64,000 bases of DNA, taken from contig NZ_AP022573.1 in assembly GCF_010729105.1 (NCBI RefSeq), forward strand, positions 2,976,001 through 3,040,000, in the 5' to 3' direction. The translations under genes and the position numbers were made by a program. The notes under the pieces are model-generated. The model worked only from the letters and a program-made list of their open reading frames with translations. It was not told the origin of the DNA and did not search any database. Within the stretch, counting starts at the first letter, position 1. Each line of letters begins with the position of its first letter. Shown in pieces: positions 9,082 to 17,563 of this stretch. The stretch is from Mycobacterium saskatchewanense (GTDB taxonomy: Bacteria; Actinomycetota; Actinomycetes; Mycobacteriales; Mycobacteriaceae).

Positions 9082-9591
9082 TCAAGGGCTTTCGTCAAGC
9101 CCGAACCTCTGCCGCACATCGGACCGCTGCGCCAGCTCCGCCGGGTAGCCAGGGCCGAGCCGGACGGAGCAGTCCTCCAACTCAAGCGGCTCATGGCAAT
9201 TCGCACACACCACTTCGGCGTGGGTGTCGTGGTCGCACGATTCATGGTGAAAGATGACGGGTGGCCCCTCCCCTCCCGCCAGCCAGCGATCCCCCCACTG
9301 CGAAATCGCGCCTAGAACGCCGAACAGCTCAGCACCCTTCTCCGTGAGCTGGTACTCGTAGCGGCGAGGATTGGTTTGATACAAGTGCTTTTCCAAGACT
9401 CCCTCCGCGACAAGCCGACTGAGCCGTTCTGTCAGCGTGTTGCGGGCGATTCCGAGGCTGACCTGGAAGTCATCGAATCGCCGAATTCCGTACAATGCCT
9501 CGCGGATGACAAGTATCGCCCAAGGGTCTCCGAGCACATGCATGGTTCGCGCAATGGAGCACGGCCACTTGGCAAATGAGTTCTTCCGCAT
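9082..9591 (-). CDS. HxlR-type winged-helix transcriptional regulator
   Basis: The ATG at 9591 gives 169 residues and places the family start (CSIARTMHVLGDPWAILVIR) at the N-terminus. A longer in-frame reading to 9663 looks like extra sequence. The HxlR core is clear: DPWAILVIREALYG, then FDDFQVSLGIARNTLTERL as the recognition helix, and the wing in NPRRYEYQLTEKG. After the domain, a cysteine/histidine-rich tail (HHESCDHDTHAEVVCANCHEP, about residues 116-136) could bind metal or a thiol-reactive signal. It lies upstream of the SRPBCC/F420 pair on the same strand and may control it. Confidence 0.85.
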   Translation of the reverse strand: MRKNSFAKWPCSIARTMHVLGDPWAILVIREALYGIRRFDDFQVSLGIARNTLTERLSRLVAEGVLEKHLYQTNPRRYEYQLTEKGAELFGVLGAISQWGDRWLAGGEGPPVIFHHESCDHDTHAEVVCANCHEPLELEDCSVRLGPGYPAELAQRSDVRQRFGLDESP

Positions 9592-9662
9592 ACCCGGAAG
9601 TGTAGGTCTGGGGGCAGACTTCGCCGGTGGAATACGCCGACGTTGGGCGCGGACAAGGAGCA

Positions 9663-9898
9663 CTAACCCTTCGGGCCTCCTGACAATGCCATGCGCTGCC
9701 TCCGTAATAAGCCGGCCGCGGCCTGGCTCCCCGGTCGATTGCCCTTGGCGTCGAGCTCAGCTGCCACGTAGGCACCGCCGACGAGTTGTGTCGGGAGCTG
9801 GGCAGCGACGAGATCATCGTGTAAGTCGCGTACTGGTTCTAGTCCCGCACAGATCACTACGTTGTCGACATCGAGGATGGCGTCGACACCAGCTGCCT
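9663..9898 (-). pseudogene. 3' remnant of fadH (2,4-dienoyl-CoA reductase)
   Basis: About 78 residues are readable, starting VDAILDVDNVVICAGLEP and continuing RDLHDDLVAA, LVGGAYVAAELDAK. This is the C-terminal end of the NADPH-binding domain of FadH-type 2,4-dienoyl-CoA reductases, where ICAGxEP and IGGAxVAAELDAK are conserved. An in-frame stop at about 9899-9901 precedes it, and the remaining 90 percent of the gene is absent. The last residues before the stop no longer match the family. It is a stub left by a deletion or rearrangement, and a product is unlikely. Confidence 0.65.
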
Positions 9899-9915
9899 AC
9901 CGGGGTGACAGCGGG

Positions 9916-10710
9916 TCACGGCTGGCCCGGGATGCCTTTCAGATTTCCCTCGATGCCCTGCAGATCCCCCTGGATGCCGTGCAATTTTCCTTCAATGTCC
10001 TGCAGGTCCGAGAGGGTGTCCTGATACACCGGCTGCATGTTGTCCAGGGTCGCCGGTTGAGACTGAGGACAATACGAGACGATCGCCCCCGCGGTGACGT
10101 CGGCGCTCTGATCGGCGTCCCATATCGAGGATCGCTGCACGAATCCGACCGCGTCCGAGAAATTGGGTCGGTGTGCCAGGAAGTCGCAGACCGCGTGCCC
10201 TTGAGTCGTCACATACTCCTGGCTGGGGACCGGCACGCCTTCGTGCTGCAACGCCGCGACGAGCGCCGTGTCGGCAACGTCGGTCCGGGGGGCGGGTGCT
10301 GTGGGCGCCATCCGACTGGGGGGCGGCGGCGCGGCCGTTGGCGGGCTGTCGGTTTGCGTCGGCTGGGCCGACGTGTCCCGGTGGTGTTGCGCAAACATCA
10401 CCATTACGGCGGCCGCAATGGCGACCAGGGATAGCGGCAACGCCGCCATCATGCCGAAACGTCGCAGCGCCGCGCTGCGCCGGCGAGCCGGCGCGCCCGT
10501 TTTCTTACCCCACGCCCCGGAGAGAGAATCAACCTCGGTTTCGGACGCTTTCACCGTAGGGCCAGCAGGCGCCCCCGCGCTGTGGGCCAAGAGCTCATCG
10601 AGCAGTTGGTCGGCCTCGCTGGAGGACGGCTGGCCACCTTGCTCGCGGATCGATCGGCGCCCGAGCGCAATGCGCCGCAATTCGGCATCGATGGTCTCGC
10701 GGTCGCGCAT
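9916..10710 (-). CDS. DUF732-like membrane-anchored protein
   Basis: A start at 10710 (MRDRETIDAELRRIALGRR) gives 264 residues and matches the N-terminus common to mycobacterial proteins of this type. An in-frame TTG at 10746 is the alternative. One transmembrane helix (about residues 87-106, MMAALPLSLVAIAAAVMVMF) follows an arginine-rich stretch, so the C-terminal part is outside. A proline-rich linker leads to a DUF732-like domain with two cysteines (HAVCDFLAHRP and VSYCPQ). The last 40 residues form a repeat with I-E-G or I-Q-G every seven residues (LQDIEGKLHGIQGDLQGIEG), likely a helix. The function is unknown. Confidence 0.75.
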   Translation of the reverse strand: MRDRETIDAELRRIALGRRSIREQGGQPSSSEADQLLDELLAHSAGAPAGPTVKASETEVDSLSGAWGKKTGAPARRRSAALRRFGMMAALPLSLVAIAAAVMVMFAQHHRDTSAQPTQTDSPPTAAPPPPSRMAPTAPAPRTDVADTALVAALQHEGVPVPSQEYVTTQGHAVCDFLAHRPNFSDAVGFVQRSSIWDADQSADVTAGAIVSYCPQSQPATLDNMQPVYQDTLSDLQDIEGKLHGIQGDLQGIEGNLKGIPGQP

Positions 10711-10872
10711 ATCAACCAGTTTGCGAGCGTCGCGACGTCGCCACAAGTCCGGGCTTTCCTGAGCCGATCGAGTCTGTCGATCACGGACGTCCGCGGCGTC
10801 AGAAGTGGGTAAACAAACGCCATAGCGTCGGGCGCTTCAGCTGGATAGGTCACAGTCGAAAGGCGGCATCGG

Positions 10873-11145
<273 letters not shown>

Positions 11146-11486
11146 GTCCCGCGCGGACTCGGGCCCCTCTTCCACGAGAGCAACGTCCGGCTGCGTGGTT
11201 GCGGCCCCCTCCTTACTAAGCGAGGAGCCCGAGCGCTTAGCCGTCGTTGTCTTCGATCGCTTCGTCCGCCGCCTTATCGGGTCACGAGTTCTGCAGGCGC
11301 CGCTGCCGTCATACGGCCGATGCGCCGCCCGAGCTCGTCCCCCTGCCGATTAGATCGCCGGCTCTCCGGGCGGGCCACGTTTCAGCTCGAATGACTCCGT
11401 CCGCCCCGCCTGTGAGCCAGATCATCGTGGGATGCGGCTCACGGCCACGGCCCATCTCTCACGTCAGAGGTGCCAGGCGCGTCTTC
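11146..11486. other. Intergenic stretch without a recognisable gene
   Basis: Both strands were read. Nothing has a start, ribosome site and family-like protein sequence. Because the following genes are decayed, this stretch may be what is left of the 5' part of the 2OG-Fe(II) oxygenase gene plus flanking DNA, but the expected N-terminal protein motifs were not found. Confidence 0.5.
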
Positions 11487-11769
11487 CATGTTCTCCCGCT
11501 GCAAGTCGTCATCAACTCGTCATCAATCTCACCCGTCCCGGCGTCGACCACACCGGGGGTGAGTTCCTGTTCTACGAGGAACGGCCCCGCGCTCAATCCC
11601 GCGGTACCGCCATCACCATTCCCCACGGGCACGGGCTGGTCTTCACCACCCGCGACCGCCCGGTGCCGCCTCGTCGCGGGTGGTCAGCAGCACCGGTGCG
11701 ACACGGGGTTTCGTGTGTCCGCAGCGGCATCCGCCACACCCTCGCCTGGTCTTCCACGACGCCGGATGA
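11487..11769 (+). pseudogene. 3' remnant of a 2OG-Fe(II) oxygenase
   Basis: Joined across frames the segment reads HVLPLQVVIN, LTRPGVDHTGGEFLFYEERP, QSRGTAITIPHGHGLVFTTR and GWSAAPVRHGVS...RSGIRHTL, then LVFHDAG and a stop. This is the C-terminal half of a mycobacterial 2OG-Fe(II) oxygenase family: an HTGGEF iron-ligand region and a late arginine for 2-oxoglutarate. The N-terminal half is absent. One frame break is caused by an 11-base duplication at 11506-11526, and another lies near 11745. The stop (TGA 11767-11769) overlaps the start of the Ada-like gene, so the two were an operon. Confidence 0.7.
11506..11526. repeat. 11-bp tandem duplication that breaks the oxygenase frame
   Basis: TCGTCATCAA occurs at 11506-11515 and again at 11517-11526, an offset of 11 bases. 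Removing one copy restores the conserved LQVVINLTRPGVD reading of the oxygenase family, so this duplication is a direct cause of the frameshift. Confidence 0.8.
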
Positions 11770-12013
11770 TGCCCGCCAAAAAGGCCTACACGCTCCTCAC
11801 CGCGGCCGGCAAGCCGTACACCACCGGATCCCCGGGTGCCGTCGGGGGGCACCGGCGCAGCGGGATCTACGGCCGCCTTGACTGCCCGGTGCGCTCCGCC
11901 CTCTGGCCGCCGGCGGTTATGCCGGCCGCGCGTTCTTCGCCGACGAACGGACCGCTGTCGCCGTCGGCTACCGACCCTGCGCCGTGTGGATGCGCGCGAC
12001 CTATCTGCAATAG
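11766..12013 (+). pseudogene. Ada-like metal-binding protein, frameshifted
   Basis: From the ATGATG at 11766 the frame reads AKKAYTLLTAAGKPYTT, then GGHRRSGIYGRLDCPVRSAL. A shift near 11895 leads to AAGGYAGRAFFADERTAVAV and GYRPCAVWMRATYLQ with stop TAG at 12011-12013. This is the small Ada zinc-binding-domain-like protein often found next to 2OG oxygenases in actinobacteria. Cysteines are present in DCP and RPC. The position that is usually a second cysteine of the last pair is tryptophan (CAVW). One indel separates it from an intact frame of about 82 residues. It overlaps the broken oxygenase upstream. Confidence 0.65.
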
Positions 12014-12074
12014 AAGACGGGGGCTTCTTCGTGTCGGCGATGACGGTGCGCGCCTCAAGCGCAGCGCGGATCCG

Positions 12075-12854
12075 CTACCCCTTGCCGCTTGTGGCGTTCT
12101 TGCGGGACAAGAACGCCCGCATGTGCTGTTGCGGCTCGCCCGTCAGGAAGGCGAGGCCGAACTGCTCGACGCTGTCTTCGATCGCCCCATGCACCGTCAT
12201 GTCGAACCACTTGTTGAGCAGGCGCTTCTGTTGTCGCACCGCGTACGGCCCGAACCCGGCCAACTTCGCAGTGAGCTCGCCGATGCGGCGGTCGAGTTCG
12301 TCGGGCGAAACGACCTCGTGCACCAGGCCCCAGCCGGCCGCCGTATCGGCGTCGATCGTCTCGCCAGTCATCAGCAGCCAGGCCGAGTGGGAAGCGCCGA
12401 TCAACGCCGGCATCAGCGCCGAGTGAATCACCGACGGGATGCCCACGGCGACTTCCGGCATGCCGAACTTCGCGCCGGACTCCGCGATCCGCAGGTCGCA
12501 CGACATCGCTATCTCCAGCCCCCCGCCCAGGCACCAGCCCGCCAGCCGGGCGACGACGGGGACGGGACACGCGCGAATCGCCTCGCAGAGGCCTGCCAGT
12601 CGACGGATGAACGCCTCGGCGGTGGACCGATCCAGGACAACCATCTCGTTGATGTCGACGCCACCGATGAACGCTCTCTCGCCGGCCCCGCGCAACACGA
12701 CGACCCGGACGTCAGGGTCCTGGCCGACGTCGCGCAACGCCCAGGTCAGTTCGGCGATGGCGTCCGCGCCAATGATGTTGAGGGGCTTGGAGTTGGTGAG
12801 TTCGACGGTGACCGTGCCGCCGTCGCGGCCAAGCCTGACGAACCGTGACTCCAT
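12075..12854 (-). CDS. Enoyl-CoA hydratase/isomerase family protein
   Basis: A 259-residue crotonase-fold protein of normal length. The oxyanion-hole segments are present as RAFIGGVDINEM and AGWCLGGGLEIAMSCDLRIAE, followed by FGMPEVAVGIPSVIHSALMPALIG. The residue after IGG is valine where hydratases often have alanine (AGAD/AGGD). A glutamate is kept in MPEV, but the second catalytic glutamate of true hydratases is not clear. It may therefore be an isomerase, hydrolase or racemase rather than a classical hydratase. It is preceded and followed by unrelated genes, so the pathway is not indicated. Confidence 0.85.
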   Translation of the reverse strand: MESRFVRLGRDGGTVTVELTNSKPLNIIGADAIAELTWALRDVGQDPDVRVVVLRGAGERAFIGGVDINEMVVLDRSTAEAFIRRLAGLCEAIRACPVPVVARLAGWCLGGGLEIAMSCDLRIAESGAKFGMPEVAVGIPSVIHSALMPALIGASHSAWLLMTGETIDADTAAGWGLVHEVVSPDELDRRIGELTAKLAGFGPYAVRQQKRLLNKWFDMTVHGAIEDSVEQFGLAFLTGEPQQHMRAFLSRKNATSGKG

Positions 12855-13000
12855 CGTTCAGTCGCTCCTCGGTCGCTCCCCGATCGCGTGAAGCGGGCGC
12901 GGCGGAAGATTAGCACCCCCGTGGCCGCGGTCTTCCCGACCTCGGCAACCCCAACGGAAGCCGCCCCGACGCATGCCGGGGCGCCTTCCATAGACGGCCG

Positions 13001-13942
13001 TCAGTAAAGCGGGACCCACACCCCGAAGAACCAGTAACCCCAGCCACCGTACTGCCAGTTGAAGACCGGGAGCACGGTGAAGGTGTCGTAGTTGAAGGGG
13101 CCGTAGTCGGCACGAGCGAGGACCACGTCACGCGGCGGACCCGCCCACGGGCGGTTCCACCCACCGGGAGGCGGCGGGCCGTCCCACCCGCCCTGCGGCG
13201 GAGGCCCAACCCAGTGTGGCGGCGGGTGACCGGGGGCCGGCCCGTCGTTCCAGCCGAAGCCCCGCGGTCGCGGCGGCGGCGGCGCGCCGCGGCCCACGAT
13301 GCTGAACTGGACCGACGCGTCCCCCAGCTGACCCGGGCCGCCGATCTGCGCGCTGGCCGTCACCAGGTTCTCCCGCGGCACATAGGCCGGGTGCGGCGGC
13401 TGCGTGCTGGGCGGGTTGAGGGCCGGGCGTACCTCTCGGCTGGACGGCGAGTTGTTCGAACTCTGCGCTGGCTGCGTGGTTTGCGCACTCGGCGGGGTGC
13501 TCCGCTCGCCGGGCTGCGTGGTCTCGGTGCTCGGCTGGTTGCCGCGCGTCCACGACGGCTGAGTGCTCTGCGTGCCCGGCGCCTGGCTCTCCGTGCTGGG
13601 CGCGTGGCTCTGCGTGCTGGGCGCTTCATGGGTCTGCGTGCTCGGCGCCTGACTCTGCGTGCTGGGCGCTTCATGGGTCTGCGTGCTCGGCGCCTGACTC
13701 TGGGTGCTCGGCGCCTGGCTCTGCGTGCTGGGCGCTTCGTGGGTCTGCGGAGCCTGCGGCGCGCCACCGGGTCCACCAGCAGGCCCGCCGCCGCCTCCTC
13801 CGCCTCCGCCGCCGTGGCAGTTCGGGCACGGGGGCGGCGGGTCCATCGGAAACGCATTGGCGAGGCCGGGGTCCAGGGTCATCGCCGAGACGCTGACACC
13901 GATCGCGACGGCCGCTGCGCTGACGACACGTTTCATTGACAT
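13001..13942 (-). CDS. Secreted proline-rich repeat protein
   Basis: A 313-residue exported protein. Residues 1-30 are a signal peptide (positive MSMKR, hydrophobic core, cleavage after NAF or ANA). A short CPNC motif is followed by a run of ten glycines. Residues of about 66-130 hold about nine APSTQS/APSTQTHE repeats. The rest is proline-, glycine- and tryptophan-rich and ends with the aromatic block FNWQYGGWGYWFFGVWVPLY. That ending is shared by a group of mycobacterial secreted proteins of unknown role. The repeat region is likely disordered and may vary between strains. The downstream neighbours are unrelated. Confidence 0.8.
   Translation of the reverse strand: MSMKRVVSAAAVAIGVSVSAMTLDPGLANAFPMDPPPPCPNCHGGGGGGGGGGPAGGPGGAPQAPQTHEAPSTQSQAPSTQSQAPSTQTHEAPSTQSQAPSTQTHEAPSTQSHAPSTESQAPGTQSTQPSWTRGNQPSTETTQPGERSTPPSAQTTQPAQSSNNSPSSREVRPALNPPSTQPPHPAYVPRENLVTASAQIGGPGQLGDASVQFSIVGRGAPPPPRPRGFGWNDGPAPGHPPPHWVGPPPQGGWDGPPPPGGWNRPWAGPPRDVVLARADYGPFNYDTFTVLPVFNWQYGGWGYWFFGVWVPLY
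13562..13747. repeat. In-gene 18-24 bp repeats encoding APSTQS
   Basis: The stretch contains about nine imperfect copies of a unit that codes APSTQ(S/T)(Q/HE) on the minus strand. Two larger units (APSTQSQAPSTQTHE) are identical at DNA level for most of their length, which indicates recent slippage or unequal crossing over. Confidence 0.75.
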
Positions 13943-13977
13943 AAGTTCGGTCCCCTCCCGGGTATCGATCGCCCGCG

Positions 13978-14442
13978 CTACGGGCAGGTCACGTCCAGCT
14001 CGAATGACTTCGTCACGGTCTGCGGCTGATTGGGGTTACTCATATCGACACCCGTCGCGGTGCCCTTGATCGCGTATGCCTTGCCGTTGACAGCTGCACC
14101 CGCGTTGCTGCCCTGATTAGGCGCGGCGTCGGAGAAACCGAGCGTCACGCCGTTGACGCTGCCCAACCCGACCGAATGCACGATCGGCGGATTGTCGTTG
14201 CTGATCACCGCACCGAGCCCGGCCGTCGCGTCCCCGATGCCGATAGTGGTGTTGCCGTTTGCCGTGTTGCAGGTCACCTGGCCGCTGATGTTCTGATTCT
14301 GGCCGTCGACGATCAGCTGGGGGCCGGTCGCTTGCGGCGCTGAGCTGGACGCGCCGTTGTTCGACTTGTTGCTGGAACAGCCGACGCAGGCGGCGGCCAC
14401 CACCGCCACGCCCGCCACGCCGACCACGATCCCACGCTTCAC
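13978..14442 (-). CDS. lpqH: LpqH-like 19 kDa lipoprotein
   Basis: The GTG at 14442 has AAGGAGA a few bases upstream and gives 154 residues. The signal is MKRGIVVGVAGVAVVAAACVG with lipidation at C22 (VGC followed by SSNKSNN), as in the LpqH antigen of mycobacteria. The mature part has the family features VTCNTANGNTTIGIGD, GLGSVNGVTLGF and a terminal ELDVTCP, with two cysteines likely to pair. It is an acylated, surface-exposed lipoprotein and, in the family, a TLR2 ligand. In M. tuberculosis lpqH is far from this region, so this may be a second copy. That needs the rest of the genome. Confidence 0.85.
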   Translation of the reverse strand: MKRGIVVGVAGVAVVAAACVGCSSNKSNNGASSSAPQATGPQLIVDGQNQNISGQVTCNTANGNTTIGIGDATAGLGAVISNDNPPIVHSVGLGSVNGVTLGFSDAAPNQGSNAGAAVNGKAYAIKGTATGVDMSNPNQPQTVTKSFELDVTCP

Positions 14443-14603
14443 TAGATGTCTCCTTCGAGTCGCTGGCGCTGGTCTGGACCGCCTCACCACGGCGGACCCT
14501 GTGGGCCCTCGCACACGGGCGCTCGCAGCGCCGCAGCGGCGGATACCCAAACCATAGAATGGCAAACTTCCGCTCTCGGCTACCGGGGGCTGGTCGGCGC
14601 CGG

Positions 14604-15248
14604 TCACGGAAGCACGCGCAGGCCCCACTTGCTGAGCAGCGGATGGACGAGCGTGAAATAGGTCGTGTTGTCGTCACCGTCCGGCGAAGACATCAGGATG
14701 CCGACGGCGCTGACGGTGCCGTCGGGATTCTTCACGTAGCCGGGGCTGCCGCTGTCACCGTTGAGGCTGAAGACGCTCGCTTCGACCACGCCACCCTCGA
14801 TGTCCGTGATCGCACCGCACGTCTCGCCGGTGATCGCACCCACCTTGCAGAACGGCATACCCACACGAAGTTGGGAGCCACTCAAGACGTCGCGAACCGG
14901 CTGGCCACCCACATCGCCCACGGGCGCACCCGCACTCGGGGCGAGCCGGATGATGGCCGCGTCCCGCTTGTCGCCGTCCTTCTCGCTGGCGCTGATCTTC
15001 CCGAGCGGCAGGTCGTCGCCGTAGGTCCACTCGGAACCGTCGTGCGCGTCACAGTGCCCACTGGTCATCAGGTAGTAACTGCCGTCGTTGCCCTGGGCCG
15101 CGAATCCTGATGTGCACCTGCTGCTTTCGGCATCCACCTGGATGCCCGGCGACGGCGGCGCCGCCGCCAGCGCCGTGTTGGCGGATACCGTCGCGGTCAA
15201 CGCCGTGGCAACAACCACGCCCACGCCGCGCCACCACGGTTTGGCCAC
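14604..15248 (-). CDS. Secreted trypsin-like serine protease (S1 family)
   Basis: The GTG at 15248 follows AGGAGG at the right distance and gives 214 residues. A GTG 15 bases upstream would include the ribosome site in the coding region. The N-terminal 30 residues form a signal peptide ending ALAAA. The catalytic triad is visible: H65 in TSGHC, D96 in RDAAIIRL and S166 in NGDSGSP. Two cysteine pairs (C45/C66, C134/C144) fit disulfides. It resembles the Rv1815-type mycobacterial exported proteases. It lies downstream of no clear partner, and the LpqH-like gene follows on the same strand. Confidence 0.85.
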   Translation of the reverse strand: MAKPWWRGVGVVVATALTATVSANTALAAAPPSPGIQVDAESSRCTSGFAAQGNDGSYYLMTSGHCDAHDGSEWTYGDDLPLGKISASEKDGDKRDAAIIRLAPSAGAPVGDVGGQPVRDVLSGSQLRVGMPFCKVGAITGETCGAITDIEGGVVEASVFSLNGDSGSPGYVKNPDGTVSAVGILMSSPDGDDNTTYFTLVHPLLSKWGLRVLP

Positions 15249-15306
15249 GCCATCCTCCTCCACTTGTCCCGGGCTGCATGATTACAGCCCAAGACCGCTC
15301 AGTTAG

Positions 15307-15450
15307 CAAGGCGAGCGAAAACGGGCTACCGGCGCGCAGCGGCGGCGCCCTGAGGCCCAGAAGAAGGACGTCCGGAACCCGGCCGATCGGCTCACCGAAC
15401 TGATGGAGTTGCGTGCTCGTCGCGCTCTCACCGACACCGAGTACGAATCC
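15307..15450 (+). pseudogene. Possible remnant ending in a SHOCT motif
   Basis: The + frame after a TAG at 15304 reads AQKKDVRNPADRLTELMELR and ALTDTEYESEKAG. The second part is typical of SHOCT domains (RLxxLxxLxxxGxLTxxEYExxK), which usually end small membrane proteins. No start codon or preceding domain is found, and the frame runs on into unrelated sequence overlapping the MFS gene. It is probably the 3' end of a lost gene. The call depends on one short motif. Confidence 0.4.
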
Positions 15451-15551
15451 GAAAAAGCGGGAGTTGCTCGGCCAACGGGAAAGTCGCCGAGCCTGAAGGC
15501 CTCCAAGGATCCGTCAAGGATCTCACAAGAGGCCAGACGGAATCTCTGCCC

Positions 15552-16973
15552 ATGTTTCTCACCAGTGCCGGCGACGCCGAGCCGTATCCCGCGGCAGGGT
15601 TTTCCGCCGCCCGGCCGGGCAGGCTCGTCCTCATCACGTTGGCGTGCACACTGCTGCCCGCGCTGGTAACGCTTGACGCCACGATCGCCAACGTGGCGCA
15701 ACGAACCTTCGCCGAGCAGTTCTCGTCGACTCCGGCCGCCGTCGCGTGGACCGCGACGGGCTACGGCCTGGCGCTGGCGGCGGCGATCCCGATAACCGGC
15801 TGGGCCGCCGGCAGGGTCGGCGCAAAAATGCTCGCTCTGGGAGCTGTGGCGTTGTTCTCCTGGGCGTCGTTGCTGTGCGCCCAAGCGCCCAACGTCGCGC
15901 TGCTGGTGACGTTTCGGGTGCTTCAGGGGCTTGCGGGCGGAACGCTGATGCCGCTGCAGCTAGACATCCTGGCGCATGCGGCCGGTCCGCAACGGGTGGG
16001 CCGGGTGCTGCAGGTCAGCATGCTTCCGGCCCTGCTGGCCCCGATCTATGGTCCCATCGTCGGTGGCTGGTTGATCGGCTCGTTCGGCTGGCACGCGATC
16101 TTCCTGATCAACGTCCCCATCGGACTGATGACCCTGATAGTCGCGGGATTCGTTCTGCCCGAGGACGTCCCGGCTCCCAAGAAGGCGCTCGACAGGGTCG
16201 GCTCCCTGTTGCTGTCACCTGGCTTGGCGCTGCTCCTGTACGGCCTTTCACGACTTCCGGAGCGATTCGCCGTCGCCGACCCGCACGTCGCGGTGCCGAC
16301 CGCTTTCGGAGTGCTGCTGATCGGCGCATTCATTGTGCGGGCCCTCCGTCGCCCCAAGCTTGCGCTGATCGACCTGCGCCTGCTCAGACACCGGAACGTC
16401 GCTGCCGCGAACGCCGTCAGGTTCTTGTTCGCCGTCACATTCTTCGGAACCTGCCTGCTCCTTCCCGGCTATTTTCAGCAGGTGATGTGGAAGACGCCGC
16501 TGCAGGCCGGGGTGTTGCTTGTACCGCAGACGCTGGGTGCCGCCGCGGTGATGCCGATCGTGGGCCGGCTCATGGAACGGTATGGTCCGCGCCGCGTCGT
16601 GCTGACGGGCACGATGCTCGGCGTAACGGGCCTGGCCGCGTTGATCTGCGGGGTGACGGGAGATACCGCGAAGCTGATTGTCGGGCTCACATTGTTCGGC
16701 ATCGGCAGCGGCTGCATGATGACCCCGGTTTCCCGGTCGGCCGTGCACGCGTTACCGCACGCCGAAATTGCGCACGGGTCAACGCTGTTCAACGTCAACC
16801 ACCACATGGCGGCGTCGATCGGGGCCGCGTTGATGTCGGTGATCTTGACCGTCAGGTCCACCCACGCCGCCCCCGCCATGTCACAGGCCTACGCGGGCGC
16901 CTTCCTGGTTGCGTTGCTGTTGCTCGCGACGGCGGCGGTCCCGGCGTCGTTCCTGCCGAACCAGGCAAACTAG
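15552..16973 (+). CDS. MFS transporter, DHA2 (drug exporter) type
   Basis: A 473-residue integral membrane protein with about 14 predicted hydrophobic segments. The family motif TLDATIANVAQRTF in helix 1, GRVGAKMLALG after helix 2 and RVLQGLAGGTLMPLQ in helix 4 mark the DHA2 branch of proton-driven multidrug exporters (EmrB-like). The proline/glycine-rich motif C is seen near GPIVGGWLIG. The ATG at 15552 leaves about 25 residues before the first helix. It has no adjacent regulator, and the upstream DNA holds only a SHOCT-like remnant. The substrate is unknown. Confidence 0.9.
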   Translation: MFLTSAGDAEPYPAAGFSAARPGRLVLITLACTLLPALVTLDATIANVAQRTFAEQFSSTPAAVAWTATGYGLALAAAIPITGWAAGRVGAKMLALGAVALFSWASLLCAQAPNVALLVTFRVLQGLAGGTLMPLQLDILAHAAGPQRVGRVLQVSMLPALLAPIYGPIVGGWLIGSFGWHAIFLINVPIGLMTLIVAGFVLPEDVPAPKKALDRVGSLLLSPGLALLLYGLSRLPERFAVADPHVAVPTAFGVLLIGAFIVRALRRPKLALIDLRLLRHRNVAAANAVRFLFAVTFFGTCLLLPGYFQQVMWKTPLQAGVLLVPQTLGAAAVMPIVGRLMERYGPRRVVLTGTMLGVTGLAALICGVTGDTAKLIVGLTLFGIGSGCMMTPVSRSAVHALPHAEIAHGSTLFNVNHHMAASIGAALMSVILTVRSTHAAPAMSQAYAGAFLVALLLLATAAVPASFLPNQAN

Positions 16974-17017
16974 CCCGGCGGTTGCGCGCGAAAGACTTTC
17001 CCGCCGCGAGGCAGAAA

Positions 17018-17419
17018 TCAGTTCTGTGTGGCGGGCACCGACTCGGCCTTGAGCTTCAGGTAATTGCGAATCCGGAACCGGGCGAATTCCCGCTGCCGAC
17101 GTGGGGAGAGCTGCCCGCCCGCCGCCGCCGCGTCGATGATCTCGGGCTCGACGGCCCCGTACGTTTCCCCGTGTACGCGCAGCGTAGCGCGGCCCGCCGC
17201 CAGCACGTTGCGCAGCCAATCCACCTGAGTGCCATAGGGAAGGGGGATGATGAAGCCGTCACCAACACGCTCGATCACGACCGGGGTGCTGTACGCCTTG
17301 CCCGAGTGCCGGCCGGTGTGTTCGATAACCCCCGCGTACCAATACTTTTGGCCTGCCAGCAGCATCATGACGGGGTTCATTACGTGCTTGTTGAACACCC
17401 GAAGCGTGTCGATCACCAT
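17018..17419 (-). CDS. F420-dependent nitroreductase-family protein (Ddn-like)
   Basis: A 133-residue split-barrel protein of the deazaflavin (F420H2)-dependent reductase family. Typical elements are the N-terminal helix FNKHVMNPVM, the strand TGRHSGKAYSTPVVIERVGDGFIIPLPYG and the DWLRNVLAAGRATLRVHGE segment that binds the cofactor. Proteins of this family reduce quinones or activate nitro drugs, and many have no known substrate. The gene converges with the MFS gene and stands alone on its strand. Confidence 0.88.
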   Translation of the reverse strand: MVIDTLRVFNKHVMNPVMMLLAGQKYWYAGVIEHTGRHSGKAYSTPVVIERVGDGFIIPLPYGTQVDWLRNVLAAGRATLRVHGETYGAVEPEIIDAAAAGGQLSPRRQREFARFRIRNYLKLKAESVPATQN

Positions 17420-17563
17420 GCTGGGCTCCTTGGATCCGATACGTCGCTTTCGACAACACGGTAGGGCTGGCGGCGGGCGAGTTCCTAGGGCCTTTGGACC
17501 CCACCGAGGTCACCCCGCGAAATGGTCGAGAAGCCAAGCGATCTCGCAGCGACGTCGATCGAG

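Noticed and set aside
11247..12848. Long open + strand frame of over 500 codons over the enoyl-CoA hydratase
   Set aside because: It is antisense to a clear crotonase gene and runs across two decayed genes. Its sequence is low-complexity with no family motif. Such frames arise from high G+C.
13562..13747. CRISPR-like regular repeat
   Set aside because: The repeats are in frame inside a secreted proline-rich protein and have no unique spacers. They are protein repeats.
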